Positions 26,800 through 39,241 of a stretch of 64,000 nucleotides of DNA are shown here, piece by piece; position 1 is the stretch's first letter; the number at the start of each line of letters is the position of its first letter. Position numbers and translations under genes: made by a program. Under the pieces are notes generated by a model that saw nothing but the letters and a program-made list of their open reading frames with translations, was not told the DNA's origin and did not search any database. The stretch is from Helicobacter pullorum NCTC 12824 (lineage in GTDB: Bacteria > Campylobacterota > Campylobacteria > Campylobacterales > Helicobacteraceae), in contig NZ_JAERIT010000003.1 in NCBI RefSeq assembly GCF_017979475.1, forward strand, positions 1-64,000, read 5' to 3'.

Positions 26800-27263
26800 T
26801 GCTTTTCTTTTTCTAATTTAAAAATAAGGCGCGCTGGAGAATTATCATTCCCTAATACATTAATATAGCCATCTTCATAGCGTATAATGATTTTGTCGCC
26901 CTTTACTTTGTTGTTTTTTGCAGGTTCTTCCACAAAGGCATTGCCGATGATTTGATATTCTTGCGTATTGGGTAGATAAATCACTTCATCAGAATTTCCT
27001 TGAATCTTTCTATTGTCTTTTAATGTGAGCCAAAAATGGACCTTTCCTATGGCGTGCATTTTTTCTGGACGATTGTTTTTATCAAGGTAAATGTAGGCTT
27101 CATCGCACTCTAATTTATCATCCCCGCGTATTACTTGGACATTGCCTTTTAATTGTGTGATTTTGCTTTTTTCATCGGCAATAAGCTCTTGAGCATTGAC
27201 TACAATTTCATCAGCAAATAATGGGTGCAAAACAAAAAACAATATTAAAAATAAATATTTCAT
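26796..27263 (-). CDS. lptA: LPS transport periplasmic protein LptA
   Basis: The 155-aa product has a signal peptide (MKYLFLILFFVLHPLFA), then an OstA-like beta-jellyroll with VNAQELIADEKSKITQLKGNV. LptA bridges LPS across the periplasm. It overlaps lptC by 4 nt, the standard pair. Confidence 0.93.
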   Translation of the reverse strand: MKYLFLILFFVLHPLFADEIVVNAQELIADEKSKITQLKGNVQVIRGDDKLECDEAYIYLDKNNRPEKMHAIGKVHFWLTLKDNRKIQGNSDEVIYLPNTQEYQIIGNAFVEEPAKNNKVKGDKIIIRYEDGYINVLGNDNSPARLIFKLEKEKQ

Positions 27264-27832
27264 TTTTTATCCGTTTTTAGATTTCCATCAATATTTTTTG
27301 CGTAAATTTTACCATTTTTATAGAGAATATTTTTGCCTTTTATGTTGTAATTATCACTAAAAATCATAAAATCTCCTTGACCTAGAATCTCTTTGCTATC
27401 AGGGTAATAGTTGGCTTGCTCACTCCAAAATTTAATAGAATCGCGTGAATAATTGATGCCATTTGGAAAAATGACTTTTGTTCCATCATAAAATGCAAGG
27501 CTAGATTGCAAAAATTCTTTGGTGGATTCATCAAATAAATAATGAGTAACATTAATGTGCTCTAATTGTCCCGCATCCTTTCCTATTTCTCTTGCATTTT
27601 TGCCAATTACAAAGGTTTCAACACCAAGAGGGGAGATTTTGTAATATTCAAAATCTAACATTTCAAAACGAGAAACATTGGCATTCATCTGCCTTTTGGA
27701 TTCTTGATAATGGCTTAGAGAAAGAACCATTAAAATGCTAAAGATCATTAAAAAAAGAAAAAAATAAACAACGATATTTCCCTTTTTGAGGTTAGAGGCA
27801 AAGGATTTTTTGGAGTTAGAGGAAAATCTCAT
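27260..27832 (-). CDS. lptC: LPS export protein LptC
   Basis: The 190-aa product has one N-terminal membrane helix (about 20-42) followed by a periplasmic jellyroll with repeated DSxxxxxWSEQANYYPDSKEILG-type strands. LptC receives LPS from the LptBFG transporter and passes it to LptA. ATG 27832 is preferred; a start at 27874 would overlap kdsC by 59 nt instead of 17 nt. Confidence 0.85.
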   Translation of the reverse strand: MRFSSNSKKSFASNLKKGNIVVYFFLFLMIFSILMVLSLSHYQESKRQMNANVSRFEMLDFEYYKISPLGVETFVIGKNAREIGKDAGQLEHINVTHYLFDESTKEFLQSSLAFYDGTKVIFPNGINYSRDSIKFWSEQANYYPDSKEILGQGDFMIFSDNYNIKGKNILYKNGKIYAKNIDGNLKTDKK

Positions 27833-28310
27833 AGAGTTTTGCCTGTAATTTTTCTTTTTTGATAAGATAATCAATCATCTCTCTTACAACGCCTTCGCCA
27901 CCTTTGTTTTTGAGAACTTTTTTGGCATGTTTTTTGATTTCTTTTGCTGAATCTTTGGGTGCAAAAGAATAATGCACCATTTTAAACATTGATAGATCAT
28001 TTAAATCATCGCCGATAACAGCCACTTCATTAAGAGGGATTTGGGATTCTTCTAAAATTTCTTTGAGTGCTTCTGCTTTGTTGCTAATGCCTTGTTTGAT
28101 ATAAGTAATATTGAGTTCTCTAGCTCTATTTTCTACAATCTTGCTTTGTCTGCCTGTGATAATGGCGACTTTTTTGCCTAGTTTGATCCATGCTGCTATT
28201 CCTAATCCGTCTTTGACATTGAAGCTTTTGATTTCATTGCCATCATTTCCATAAATGATTTGTCCATTAGTGAGGGTGCCATCAACATCAAGTATGATAA
28301 GTTGTATCAT
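27816..28310 (-). CDS. kdsC: KDO 8-phosphate phosphatase KdsC
   Basis: This 164-aa minimal HAD phosphatase has DVDGTLTNG (nucleophile Asp8), NVKDGLGI, the ITGRQS motif and the late GDDLNDLSM. It releases KDO for the LPS inner core. It overlaps hisB by 4 nt. Confidence 0.96.
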   Translation of the reverse strand: MIQLIILDVDGTLTNGQIIYGNDGNEIKSFNVKDGLGIAAWIKLGKKVAIITGRQSKIVENRARELNITYIKQGISNKAEALKEILEESQIPLNEVAVIGDDLNDLSMFKMVHYSFAPKDSAKEIKKHAKKVLKNKGGEGVVREMIDYLIKKEKLQAKLYEIFL

Positions 28311-28879
28311 AAAATGCCTTTTGTGCTTGGAATCTCTATTGTATCATTTTTGACGCAAGCCCTGCGTAAAGCTACACCAAAGGCTTTGAAGGTTGCTTCA
28401 ATAAGATGATGTTGATTCTTGCCTCTTTTTTGGATAAGGTGAGTGGATAATCCCGCATTAAAAACAAGTGCTCTAAAAAACTCTTCTACAAGCTCGCAAT
28501 CAAATTCTCCCACTTTGCCTTTTAAATCCACTTCAAAAACCAAAAAAGGACGATTGCTAATATCCAAATCACACTCTACGCAAGATTCGTCCATTACCAC
28601 TGCACTATTGCCAAATCTTTCAATTTTTTGGATAGGGAAAAGATTTTTTTTGAGAAGTTCGCCAATGACGATACCACAATCTTCTACACTATGGTGATAA
28701 TCCACTTCCAAATCCCCTTTGCATTCTAGCGTTAAATCCCAATAAGCGTGTTTGCAAAGAGATTCTAACATATGGTTAAAAAATCCAATTCCTGTTTGGA
28801 TTTTTGCTGTGCCTTTGCCATAGACTTCTAGGCTTGCTTGAATTTGTGTTTCTTTTGTATTTCTAGTGATTGTTTCCAT
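28307..28879 (-). CDS. hisB: Imidazoleglycerol-phosphate dehydratase HisB
   Basis: This 190-aa single-function enzyme of histidine synthesis has the two metal-binding repeats FFNHMLESL...DYHHSVED and STHLIQKRGKNQHHLIEA. It lacks the phosphatase domain of the enterobacterial fusion. It sits oddly within an envelope operon, between kdsC and rlpA. Confidence 0.96.
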   Translation of the reverse strand: METITRNTKETQIQASLEVYGKGTAKIQTGIGFFNHMLESLCKHAYWDLTLECKGDLEVDYHHSVEDCGIVIGELLKKNLFPIQKIERFGNSAVVMDESCVECDLDISNRPFLVFEVDLKGKVGEFDCELVEEFFRALVFNAGLSTHLIQKRGKNQHHLIEATFKAFGVALRRACVKNDTIEIPSTKGIL

Positions 28880-28882
28880 ATT

Positions 28883-29695
28883 TTACTCCGTGGCGATAAA
28901 TGCGCCTGTAACTTTTTGTGTTGTGATGAAATCTCTTGCTTCTGCTTCACTTTTAAATCCGCTAAGCATAACGCGATAAATAGGGTATCCATTTAGCATA
29001 TATTCTTTAATAATGGCTTGATAACCATGGGAAGTGGAATGCATTTGTTGGTATTTTTGCGCCCCTTCTTTCTTCCTAAAAGCACCAATTTGGACTAAGA
29101 ATCTTGAAAGTTGCATACTAGTTTGCGTGTTGGCTACTTTGTATTCACTTTTTGCCAAAGCTTCTTTGGTGAGAGGCATAGAGCTTGAAATTGAACCATT
29201 AAATCCAATTACTTCTATGCGGACATTTGCTGTGCCTTTGGCAATCATATCAATATCCCTTGCAGCACTATTAGATAAATCTATGATTCTACCGCTTACA
29301 AAAGGTCCTCTGTCGTTGATTCTTACAATGGTTGATTTTCCATTTTCTTTGCTTGTTACACGCACGATTGTATTCATGGGTAGAGTTTTGTGTGCAGCAG
29401 TGTGGGCATACATACTATAAGTTTCGCCATTAGAAGTTTTTTTGCCATGGAAATTTGGTCCATACCAACTTGCAATCCCATCTGATGTTTCGCCTAATGC
29501 TACCATGGTTGGATAATACCATTTGCCATTGATTTGATAGGGGCGCATAGTGGCTTTATGTGCTTGTTGGCTATTATTCATAGAGCCATAATTAGGTGTT
29601 TTGCTGCTATAGTAGTAAGAATTGCTTGCTTTGTTGCTACAACCGCTAAGGATTAAAAGTAAAAAACTTGCTGTAAAAATAAAATATTTTTTCAT
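28883..29695 (-). CDS. rlpA: RlpA-type septal lytic transglycosylase lipoprotein
   Basis: The 270-aa product has a lipobox LSGC (Cys19) and a double-psi beta-barrel with GIASWYGPNFHGKKTSNGE and the catalytic region NDRGPFVSGRIIDLS. A C-terminal SPOR domain (about 195-268, FLVQIGAFRKKEGAQ) binds denuded glycan at the septum. It lies 4 nt after mltD, another glycan-cleaving enzyme. Confidence 0.93.
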   Translation of the reverse strand: MKKYFIFTASFLLLILSGCSNKASNSYYYSSKTPNYGSMNNSQQAHKATMRPYQINGKWYYPTMVALGETSDGIASWYGPNFHGKKTSNGETYSMYAHTAAHKTLPMNTIVRVTSKENGKSTIVRINDRGPFVSGRIIDLSNSAARDIDMIAKGTANVRIEVIGFNGSISSSMPLTKEALAKSEYKVANTQTSMQLSRFLVQIGAFRKKEGAQKYQQMHSTSHGYQAIIKEYMLNGYPIYRVMLSGFKSEAEARDFITTQKVTGAFIATE

Positions 29696-29699
29696 TGTT

Positions 29700-30773
29700 T
29701 TAGCCTTTTTCTAAGGGGATAACTATTTCTTGGTTAATAGAGAGAGCATGAGCGTTTTTAATAGCATTGTATTGTGTAATCTTCTTAGATGAAATGCCAT
29801 ATCTCTTGGAAATAGAATAGAGGGTATCGCCTTTGCTAACGCGGTGTAGTAGGTAGGATTTGGTGTGAAGATTGGTTTGATTGAGGTTTTTTTCTTTGTA
29901 AGTTGCTAAAAATTGATAGGGCAAATAAACTGAATAGATTTTTGCATAAGTGGGAGTGATATTGCGTTTAAATTGAGGATTGTATTCTTTGAGTTTTTTT
30001 AGACTTAAATTGGCTTGATTGGCAATCTTTGCAAGAGGAGTTGCAGGGGTTACTTCAATAGTTGCCAAAAGTGAAGTTGCACCTCTATTTAAAAAGTAAT
30101 CATAATCATTGGTTTTTAGCATATTGATATTATGAAACAATAAAGAAACAGAAAGAATCTTGCGGATATACATTCGGCTTTCAAAAGGAATGTATTTTTT
30201 ATCTGCGTCCAAAAGCACACTCAAAGAATCGCTCCCTGCTTCTTTGATTGCCTTTTTTAATTTGCCTTCCCCGCAATTATAAGCAATGGCTGCTAAATAC
30301 CATTTGCCAAATCTTTCTTTTAAGTCTTTAAGATAGATTATAGCGGCTTTTGTGGATTTAATAGGGTCTTTGCGTTCATCGATTTGTGAATTAATGTCTA
30401 GCCCCAAAGCTTTAGCGGTTTTTGGCATAAATTGCCACATTCCTATTGCGCGTTTATTGGATTTTGCAGAAAGTGAGAATCCTGATTCAATCATAGCAAG
30501 ATATAAAAACTCTTGAGGAATGCCGGCTTTGAGAAACATTTCTTTTAGGGTGGGGATAAATTCATAGCCGTTTTTGAATTTTTGCATTAAATAATTTTGT
30601 TGTATATCGTTTAAAAAGGTATTTTTAACATCAATAAAATGCGAGTTGTTTAAGAAATCTGGCTCTACATCAAAAGTTTTTAAAACTTCCTCGCTCTTTG
30701 TATCATAGGAAATAGAATCAAATTGTGCAAAAGCAAAAGAGCAAAAAAGCAATAATGCAAAAAATATTTTCAT
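29700..30773 (-). CDS. mltD: Membrane-bound lytic transglycosylase MltD-like
   Basis: The 357-aa product has a signal peptide (MKIFFALLLFCSFAFA), a lysozyme-like SLT domain (catalytic Glu in LAMIESGFS; AIGMWQFMPKTAK; AAIAYNCGEG) and a C-terminal LysM (about 308-352, RVSKGDTLYSISKRYG). It cleaves glycan strands. It appears to be the first gene of the operon running down to pbp2; a 100-bp gap lies upstream. Confidence 0.93.
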   Translation of the reverse strand: MKIFFALLLFCSFAFAQFDSISYDTKSEEVLKTFDVEPDFLNNSHFIDVKNTFLNDIQQNYLMQKFKNGYEFIPTLKEMFLKAGIPQEFLYLAMIESGFSLSAKSNKRAIGMWQFMPKTAKALGLDINSQIDERKDPIKSTKAAIIYLKDLKERFGKWYLAAIAYNCGEGKLKKAIKEAGSDSLSVLLDADKKYIPFESRMYIRKILSVSLLFHNINMLKTNDYDYFLNRGATSLLATIEVTPATPLAKIANQANLSLKKLKEYNPQFKRNITPTYAKIYSVYLPYQFLATYKEKNLNQTNLHTKSYLLHRVSKGDTLYSISKRYGISSKKITQYNAIKNAHALSINQEIVIPLEKG

Positions 30774-30874
30774 TCAATTAAACCTTGGAAATAAAGTAAT
30801 TTTTCTTTAGCTAAAAGTATAGTTTTAGATTTTAGCAAAATTTTATCGTGATTCTGCTTAAAATTTAGGCTTTC

Positions 30875-31339
30875 TTAGTGTTTGATTGCTTTTGCTGAAT
30901 CTATTTTTAGCTTGAGTTGTTTAAACCATTGTGCATAAGATTCAATTTCTTCTTTTTCTTGTTTGGTGGGGTGATTAAAGAAAAAAAGGGTTTGGTATTC
31001 TCTAATAAAAGCTTCATAAATCCATTGAATCTGCAAAAACTCTTGCGGGGAGAGTTTGGGTTTTTGGAGAATTTGGATAAGAATATTGTAGTTTTCTTTG
31101 GTTTTGTTGAGAAAATTTTGAATGTTTAATCTTTGTTTGGATTGATTAGCAACACTAAAAGCAGCTTTGTTGTAAAGGTTTTTTTCTAAAGCTAGATTGG
31201 CTAGGTGATAAGATTCTTGATAATTGCCTTTGGCAAATTCTTCTTTGGCTTTTCTACTTAAGCTATAAGAGGGGGAGAATTGAAAATATGCCCAAATGAG
31301 AATAAGACTGCAAACAACGAAAAATAGCCATTTTTTCAT
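30875..31339 (-). CDS. Small membrane-anchored hypothetical protein
   Basis: The 154-aa product has an N-terminal hydrophobic anchor (about 4-22), then helical, charged sequence with one TPR-like unit (KEEFAKGNYQESYHLANLALEK). It is directly adjacent (no gap) to the acyltransferase gene upstream, so the two form an operon with miaB. Function unknown. Confidence 0.7.
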   Translation of the reverse strand: MKKWLFFVVCSLILIWAYFQFSPSYSLSRKAKEEFAKGNYQESYHLANLALEKNLYNKAAFSVANQSKQRLNIQNFLNKTKENYNILIQILQKPKLSPQEFLQIQWIYEAFIREYQTLFFFNHPTKQEKEEIESYAQWFKQLKLKIDSAKAIKH

Positions 31340-31972
31340 TCAAGATTCCATTTGATTGTGGATGTATTTTTTTGCATTTTCTAAATCCAAATCTTTTACC
31401 CAAAGAGGTTCTTTTAGGACATATGTGATTTTGCTAAATGGCTTTGGAATTTCAAATTTATCCCAACTTTTGAGCTGCCAAGCATTATGATAGATAATTT
31501 GAGAGATTACAATTGGTTTTTTTGATTTTTGGGAAAGCACAATAATTCCATCAGCAATACTATGATAAGGTCCTCTTGGTCCATCTGGAGTAATGGCTAC
31601 AAAATTATTTTCTTGTAATTTTCTAATGCTAGAGAGCAAGACTTTGACATTTCCTTTGGAGCTAGAACCACGCAATGAATCGATTTTAAAGTATCGCATA
31701 GTTTGGTTAATAATATCTCCATCAAAATGTTGGCTAATTAGCACATAGGTTTTTCTTTGTTTTTTTTTGAGCAGTTTTGAAAAGAGGCAAGGCTGCATTA
31801 AAAGCTTTCCGTGCCAAAAAGCAATAATGAAATTTTGATTAGAAGTGATTAAGTCGGAAGTTTTTTTTGGGATTTCATATTTGATTTTGCAAGAAAAATA
31901 AAGTGTTTTAATAAGAAGAAATATCAAAGGTGGGGCAAGAGCAAGGAGAATCTTGCGGGTTAAAATTTTCAT
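31340..31972 (-). CDS. DUF374 lysophospholipid acyltransferase-family protein
   Basis: The 210-aa product has an N-terminal hydrophobic segment, then AFWHGKLLMQP and SQHFDGDIIN, and the active ITPDGPRGPYHSIADG motif typical of DUF374, a branch related to the LpxL/PlsC acyltransferases. Substrate unknown. ATG 31972 avoids overlap with miaB, whose stop is at 31980. The order miaB-DUF374 is the same as HP0269-HP0270. Confidence 0.83.
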   Translation of the reverse strand: MKILTRKILLALAPPLIFLLIKTLYFSCKIKYEIPKKTSDLITSNQNFIIAFWHGKLLMQPCLFSKLLKKKQRKTYVLISQHFDGDIINQTMRYFKIDSLRGSSSKGNVKVLLSSIRKLQENNFVAITPDGPRGPYHSIADGIIVLSQKSKKPIVISQIIYHNAWQLKSWDKFEIPKPFSKITYVLKEPLWVKDLDLENAKKYIHNQMES

Positions 31973-31979
31973 ACGATTT

Positions 31980-33296
31980 TTAAAGAAGTTCGCCAATGAG
32001 TTGCGCTCCCTTTGTTTCTGAAATTCTAATGGAGTGGATTTCCCCAATAAGATTTCTACCTGCTTTTACTCTTATTAGTTTATTTGTATCACTTCTGCCC
32101 TCTAATAGCATATTTTGTGCATCATAGCTTTCAAAAAGCACGGAATGGATTTTGCCTATTTGTTTGGCATTATCTTGTGTAAGAATCTCTTTGTGCCTGT
32201 CTTTTAAAATGGCTAAACGATTTTTTGCAATTTCTTCATCAACAAGAGAAATTTCGTTATTTTCTAGCCAAGTGGCAGCTTGTGTGTGTGGGCGAGTAGA
32301 ATAGATGAAGCTATACATTGTATCAAAGCGGACTTTTTCTAAAACATCTAAAGTTTCCAAAAAATCTTCTTCGCTTTCTGTTGGGAATCCCACGATAATA
32401 TCTGTGCTAATACTTAAATGCGGAATCAAAGAGCGCATTTTTTCAACGCGATTTAAAAACCATTCTTTGGAATAACCTCGTTTCATTTTTTGTAGGATTT
32501 TGGTAGAGCCGCTTTGCAAAGGCATATGGATAGCCTTGCAAATTTTGGGATTTTTGGCAACCTCTTCAATAAATTCATCATCCATATGCAAAGGGTGTGG
32601 GGAAGTAAAGCGGATTCTTTGTATCCCATCAATCTCTGAAATCTCGCGTAAAAGCTGGGTAAAATTGATTTTGCGATGAGGGCTGGAGAATCTTCTGCCA
32701 TAGTTATTGACATTTTGCCCTAAGAGTAGAATTTCTTTCGTGCCTTTATCTGCAAGCTTTTTTGCTTCATCTAAGATTAAATGTGCGGGGATTGAGATTT
32801 CATTGCCTCTAGTATGTGGGACAATGCAATAGGTGCATTGTTTATCGCAACCAATGGAGATATTAATCATGCCTTTTAGGCTAGAATTTTGTTTGTTGCT
32901 AAAAACATAAGTGCTATCATCATAATCAATATCTACCCACGCAACTCGTCCTTGATGGAGAATCTGTGAGATTTTGGAGACATTTCTTGCACCAAGCACA
33001 AAATCAACCGCTTTGGAGCGTTTTAGGATATTTTCCCCTAAATGGCTGGCTGTGCAACCACAAATCCCAATTTTTGCATTTTCTTTTTTGATTTTTGCAT
33101 ATTGCCCTATCTCAGAAAAAAGCTTTTTTTCTGGCTTTTCTCGCACACTGCAGGTATTAATGAGTATCAAATCGGCTTCTTTAGGATTTTGTGTTAAGGT
33201 GTAATTTTCCTTATCCTCTAATTCGGCAATGATATGCTCGCTATCGCGTTCATTCATCGCACAACCTAGAGTTTCAATAAAGAGTTTTTTGCTCAA
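31980..33296 (-). CDS. miaB: tRNA methylthiotransferase MiaB
   Basis: This 438-aa radical-SAM enzyme adds the 2-methylthio group to i6A37 of tRNAs. The N-terminal cluster Cys lie in [18 protein letters not shown] and GCTAS. The radical-SAM motif is CDKQCTYC. The C-terminal TRAM domain ends at QLIGELL. It is complete and followed by the acyltransferase gene. Confidence 0.97.
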   Translation of the reverse strand: MSKKLFIETLGCAMNERDSEHIIAELEDKENYTLTQNPKEADLILINTCSVREKPEKKLFSEIGQYAKIKKENAKIGICGCTASHLGENILKRSKAVDFVLGARNVSKISQILHQGRVAWVDIDYDDSTYVFSNKQNSSLKGMINISIGCDKQCTYCIVPHTRGNEISIPAHLILDEAKKLADKGTKEILLLGQNVNNYGRRFSSPHRKINFTQLLREISEIDGIQRIRFTSPHPLHMDDEFIEEVAKNPKICKAIHMPLQSGSTKILQKMKRGYSKEWFLNRVEKMRSLIPHLSISTDIIVGFPTESEEDFLETLDVLEKVRFDTMYSFIYSTRPHTQAATWLENNEISLVDEEIAKNRLAILKDRHKEILTQDNAKQIGKIHSVLFESYDAQNMLLEGRSDTNKLIRVKAGRNLIGEIHSIRISETKGAQLIGELL

Positions 33297-33317
33297 AATG
33301 GAATCTTTGTGGCGAAT

Positions 33318-33560
33318 TTATAAAATATGAAATTCATACATATAGTCGCCCTCATCTAAGCCATAGCGAACTTCTCTAAAATAAACATGTTTGCCCTTTT
33401 TTTCGAAATATTCTATCAATGCCATCATATCTTTGTGGGAATTTTCTTTGTCACAATAGAAAATATCTCCCTTTTTGCTTTCTAGCATTTCCTCTAATTT
33501 TTTGATTGCAATTTTTTGAGGTTTGTCATTAATGTGTTCGCGAACTAATTTAATATCCAT
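33318..33560 (-). CDS. HP0268-like small protein (putative nicking nuclease)
   Basis: The 80-aa product has the length and pattern of H. pylori HP0268: an IFYCDKENSHKDMMALIEYFEKKGKHVYFREVRYG core with a negatively charged C-terminus. It lies 21 nt upstream of miaB, as HP0268 lies beside HP0269. HP0268 has been described as an Smr-fold-like protein with DNA-nicking and RNase activity; here that is by analogy only. Confidence 0.82.
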   Translation of the reverse strand: MDIKLVREHINDKPQKIAIKKLEEMLESKKGDIFYCDKENSHKDMMALIEYFEKKGKHVYFREVRYGLDEGDYMYEFHIL

Positions 33561-33731
33561 AACTTTTGCCCTTAAGAAACTTTTTAGAAAAATAGGTAAT
33601 TATATATGTTTTTTACTTAAATAATCATTTATAAAATTATATTTATGATTTAAACTCAATGCAAAATAAAGCTTGATAAAATTTAAATTTCTTTACTTAA
33701 TTAAAGATATTTATGGCACAATTTTAAGTAA

Positions 33732-35892
<2,161 letters not shown>

Positions 35893-35902
<10 letters not shown>

Positions 35903-36573
35903 ATTGTATTTGTATTATTCCTGCGCGTGGAGGTAGCAAAAGAATCCCAAGAAAGAATCTAAAGGATTTTTTGGGAAAACCCATTATTGCTTATAGTATA
36001 GAAAATGCAAAAAAAAGCAAAATTTTTTCCAAAATTTATGTTTCTAGTGATGATGAGGAAATTTTGCAAATAGCTAAGGAGTTAGGCGTATTGCCCCTCA
36101 AGCGTCCAAAATCTCTTAGTGGAGATTTTGTAGGGACAAGGGAAGTGATAATACATTGTATTAAAGAGTTGAATCTCAAAGAGGAATGGGTTTGTTGTCT
36201 TTATGCGACAGCACCGCTTTTGAAGGCTGCACGATTGCAAGAAGCGTTTTTGCGAAGAGATGATTCTTGCTATCTTTTATCAGCGCTAGAGTATAGCTAT
36301 TCGCCCTTTAGGGCATTTAGGATTGAGGGGGGAAGAAATAAAATGCTTTTTGCAGAGCATTTTATGAAGCGTTCTCAAGATTTAGAGAAAGTTTATCATG
36401 ATGCTGGACAATTTTATTTTGCTAGGGCTAAGATTTGGGAAGAAAGGGAAAATATTTTTGAAGATTCTAAGAGTTTTTTGCTACCCTCACAAGAAGTGCA
36501 AGATATAGATACTTTGCAAGATTGGCATGAGGCAGAGCTGAAGTATCAGCTACTTAAACAGAAAGAGGAATGA
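35893..36573 (+). CDS. pseF: CMP-pseudaminic acid synthetase PseF
   Basis: The 226-aa cytidylyltransferase activates pseudaminic acid with CTP, the last step before transfer. N-terminal IPARGGSKRIPRKNL binds the nucleotide; YVSSDDEEI and YATAPLL follow. The intermediate genes (pseH, pseG, pseI) are not in this window. Its 3' end overlaps the converging gene at 36554 by 20 nt. Confidence 0.95.
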
Positions 36574-37960
36574 AAAGTTGAGGTATATTAGAGAGACGCA
36601 TGCTTAGGTTTTCCACTTCTGTGAGAGAAAACCAAAGGGATTTTTGCAAAACTTCTTTTTTGAGCGGTAGGATTTGTAGAGTGTGTTCTTGTCGATTTAG
36701 CCAAATAATAGGATTGATTGTATCAGATTGGATTAATTCTACCTTTTTTTCAAATACTTTTTCAATATGGCGGTAATAATCAATGGCTTGTTCGTGATAG
36801 TGTGAATCAGGGTCAAAATCATAAAGTCTAATTTTTAATCCAAGTTGTGTTGAAAAATCAAAAACAACCGAAGAGATTTTTTCGGCTTCTTCTAGGTTTT
36901 TGGGCAGGATAACTACACTATGAGTAAGGTTTTGTAATGAGGAATTACCAAATTTAAGCAAAGGGATTCCTAAGTCAAAAAGAAAGCCTTTGTGATGGTC
37001 AAAAAGAAAATTATCTAGCAAAATTAATCCGATATTTTTGCTATTTTTATCTTTATTGATGATGTTTTTTAGTGAGGTTTCATAAAATTCAATATGCCAT
37101 GAAATATTTTTTTTATCTAATTGTGGAAGGTTTTTGATTTTTTCAATATCTTCAAAAGATGAGGGGTTAAAAAAGCATAGATGCAATCGTTTGTTTTTGA
37201 AATTGTCAAAAAGCCATAGAGTTTGCATAATGTAAGAATCCAAAGAAGCAGATTGCGTAAGATCAAAATAAAAAACAACATCTCTTCCAAAAGGTGTTGG
37301 AAATTGCCCGATTTCTTCTTTTATGCGATGGTAAATATCCCAAAGGGTTGTTGGGTCCCCAACCAAAAGCAAAGAATCATTTGGAAAAATAGTAGTGGAG
37401 TATTTGGGTAAAATCATTTCATTGTTTCGATAAATAGCGGCGATTTTCCATTTTTTTTGTTTAATAGCCCCTACGCTCCGATAAGCATAAGGACTTCCAA
37501 AAGGAACGCTAATTTGCATAATCTCCCCTTGCCCTAATCCAATATATTTGGCGGTGCGTGGGACATTGGGGAATTTTTCAAAAAGTTTTGCACTCAATAC
37601 ATTGTATTCGCATATCATATTGAGCTGTTTGTCTTCTGTAAGTGGCGAAAATTCCCCAAGCATAGTGATTTGAATATTTTTGCTATAAGAGCGGATAATG
37701 TTATAAATAATTTCTCTATCTTCTTTTTGGTCTGTAATAATATAACAATCAGTGATTTGTGGGCTTAGAATCTCTTTTAGCTTGCGTGAAGAACAAGGGT
37801 CAAATTGATAAGTTTCATAGTATTCTGTTTGGTTGGTGGGCAAAAGATTCTTATCTAAGGATACAAAAATATAATAATTTTTATTAAAATATTTATTTGT
37901 AATGGTGCTTGCAAATTCTTTTGCTACAATTCCATCTAAAATTAAAAGCACTTTTCGCAT
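36554..37960 (-). CDS. COG3400-type protein with RCK/TrkA-C domain
   Basis: The 468-aa soluble protein has an N-terminal Rossmann-like part (KVLLILDGIVAKEFA...), a TrkA-C/RCK-C-like module about 140-205 (GEIMQISVPFGSPYAYRSV...NDSLLLVGD) and a long C-terminal region of unknown fold. RCK modules usually gate K+ channels or transporters; no channel gene is adjacent. It is divergent from tgt, an arrangement also seen near HP0281. Confidence 0.75.
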   Translation of the reverse strand: MRKVLLILDGIVAKEFASTITNKYFNKNYYIFVSLDKNLLPTNQTEYYETYQFDPCSSRKLKEILSPQITDCYIITDQKEDREIIYNIIRSYSKNIQITMLGEFSPLTEDKQLNMICEYNVLSAKLFEKFPNVPRTAKYIGLGQGEIMQISVPFGSPYAYRSVGAIKQKKWKIAAIYRNNEMILPKYSTTIFPNDSLLLVGDPTTLWDIYHRIKEEIGQFPTPFGRDVVFYFDLTQSASLDSYIMQTLWLFDNFKNKRLHLCFFNPSSFEDIEKIKNLPQLDKKNISWHIEFYETSLKNIINKDKNSKNIGLILLDNFLFDHHKGFLFDLGIPLLKFGNSSLQNLTHSVVILPKNLEEAEKISSVVFDFSTQLGLKIRLYDFDPDSHYHEQAIDYYRHIEKVFEKKVELIQSDTINPIIWLNRQEHTLQILPLKKEVLQKSLWFSLTEVENLSMRLSNIPQLFIPLSV

Positions 37961-38011
37961 CTATAAGCCCTAAATAAAAAATTTTAGAAATGTAACAAAA
38001 AAAGGTTGAAA

Positions 38012-39145
38012 ATGGAATTTAATTTACAAAAAAATGATGGAAATGCTAGAGCTGGAATCTTGAAATTAGCACACGGAGAGGTGCAAACTCCAATTTTTAT
38101 GCCCGTTGGGACACAAGCTTGTGTGAAGGCGTTGGATTTTGCGGATTTACTTGCTTTAGATGCTCCAATTATTTTGGCAAATACCTATCATTTATATCTG
38201 CGACCGGGTGCGGAGATTATAGGGGAATTAGGGGGATTGCATAATTTTAGCAAATTTCCTAGAAATTTTTTGACAGATAGCGGCGGATTCCAAGCTTTTA
38301 GTTTGAGTGATAATGTAAAAGTTTCTGAAGATGGAATCTTGTTTAAAAGCCATATTGATGGAAGCAAGCACTTTTTTACGCCCAAAAAGGTTTTGGATAT
38401 TCAATATCATTTAAATAGCGATATTATGATGATTTTAGATGATTTGGTGGGCTTACCAGCAAGCAAAGAGAGGATTAAGCAATCCATTAACCGCACGACA
38501 CAATGGGCAAGAGAGGCAATTTCTTATCATAATTTTAAAAAGATTCAAGCCAAAGAATCTGGAGTAAAGCTAACTAATAATATTTTTGCCATTAATCAAG
38601 GTGGGACAGATAGGGAATTTAGGGAGGCAAGCGCTAGGGATTTGACTTCTATGGGGGATTTTGATGGGTATGCTATAGGTGGTTTAGCAGTGGGGGAGCC
38701 AAATAAGCAAATGTATGAGACATTAGACTTCACCACCCCGCTTTTGCCTAGAGATAAACCGCGTTATTTAATGGGAGTTGGCACACCACAAGATATTGTA
38801 GAAGCAATTGCAAGGGGAGTGGATATGTTTGATTGTGTAATGCCGACAAGAAATGCAAGAAATGGGACGATTTTTAGTCATTTTGGAAAACTCTCCATTA
38901 AATCATCAAGATTTAGGCTGGATACAAATCCCTTAGATTGCAAATGCCATTGCTACACTTGTCAAAATTTCTCAAGAGCCTATTTGCATCATTTATTTAG
39001 GGCAGGGGAGATGAGTTATTTTAGATTGGCAAGCATTCATAATCTTGCGTATTATCTTGATTTGGTAAGAGAGGCTAGAGAGGCGATACTGCAAGGAAAA
39101 TTTATAGAATTTTATAAGAGATTTTATAGCGATTTAGAAAACTAA
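38012..39145 (+). CDS. tgt: tRNA-guanine transglycosylase Tgt
   Basis: The 377-aa enzyme exchanges guanine-34 for preQ1 in GUN tRNAs. It has the active-site LTDSGGFQ, the [13 protein letters not shown] block with the nucleophile Asp, and the zinc site [11 protein letters not shown] 38012 follows AAAGG; a TTG at 38006 is a less likely start. Works with queC of this window. Confidence 0.97.
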   Translation: MEFNLQKNDGNARAGILKLAHGEVQTPIFMPVGTQACVKALDFADLLALDAPIILANTYHLYLRPGAEIIGELGGLHNFSKFPRNFLTDSGGFQAFSLSDNVKVSEDGILFKSHIDGSKHFFTPKKVLDIQYHLNSDIMMILDDLVGLPASKERIKQSINRTTQWAREAISYHNFKKIQAKESGVKLTNNIFAINQGGTDREFREASARDLTSMGDFDGYAIGGLAVGEPNKQMYETLDFTTPLLPRDKPRYLMGVGTPQDIVEAIARGVDMFDCVMPTRNARNGTIFSHFGKLSIKSSRFRLDTNPLDCKCHCYTCQNFSRAYLHHLFRAGEMSYFRLASIHNLAYYLDLVREAREAILQGKFIEFYKRFYSDLEN

Positions 39146-39241
39146 ATTATTTAAAATAAAATTAAAAAATAAAATATTACAATTATAAAAATTCTTTAAC
39201 CTGAAATATATTTTATATATTATGCTGTGGGGAGGGGCGTT

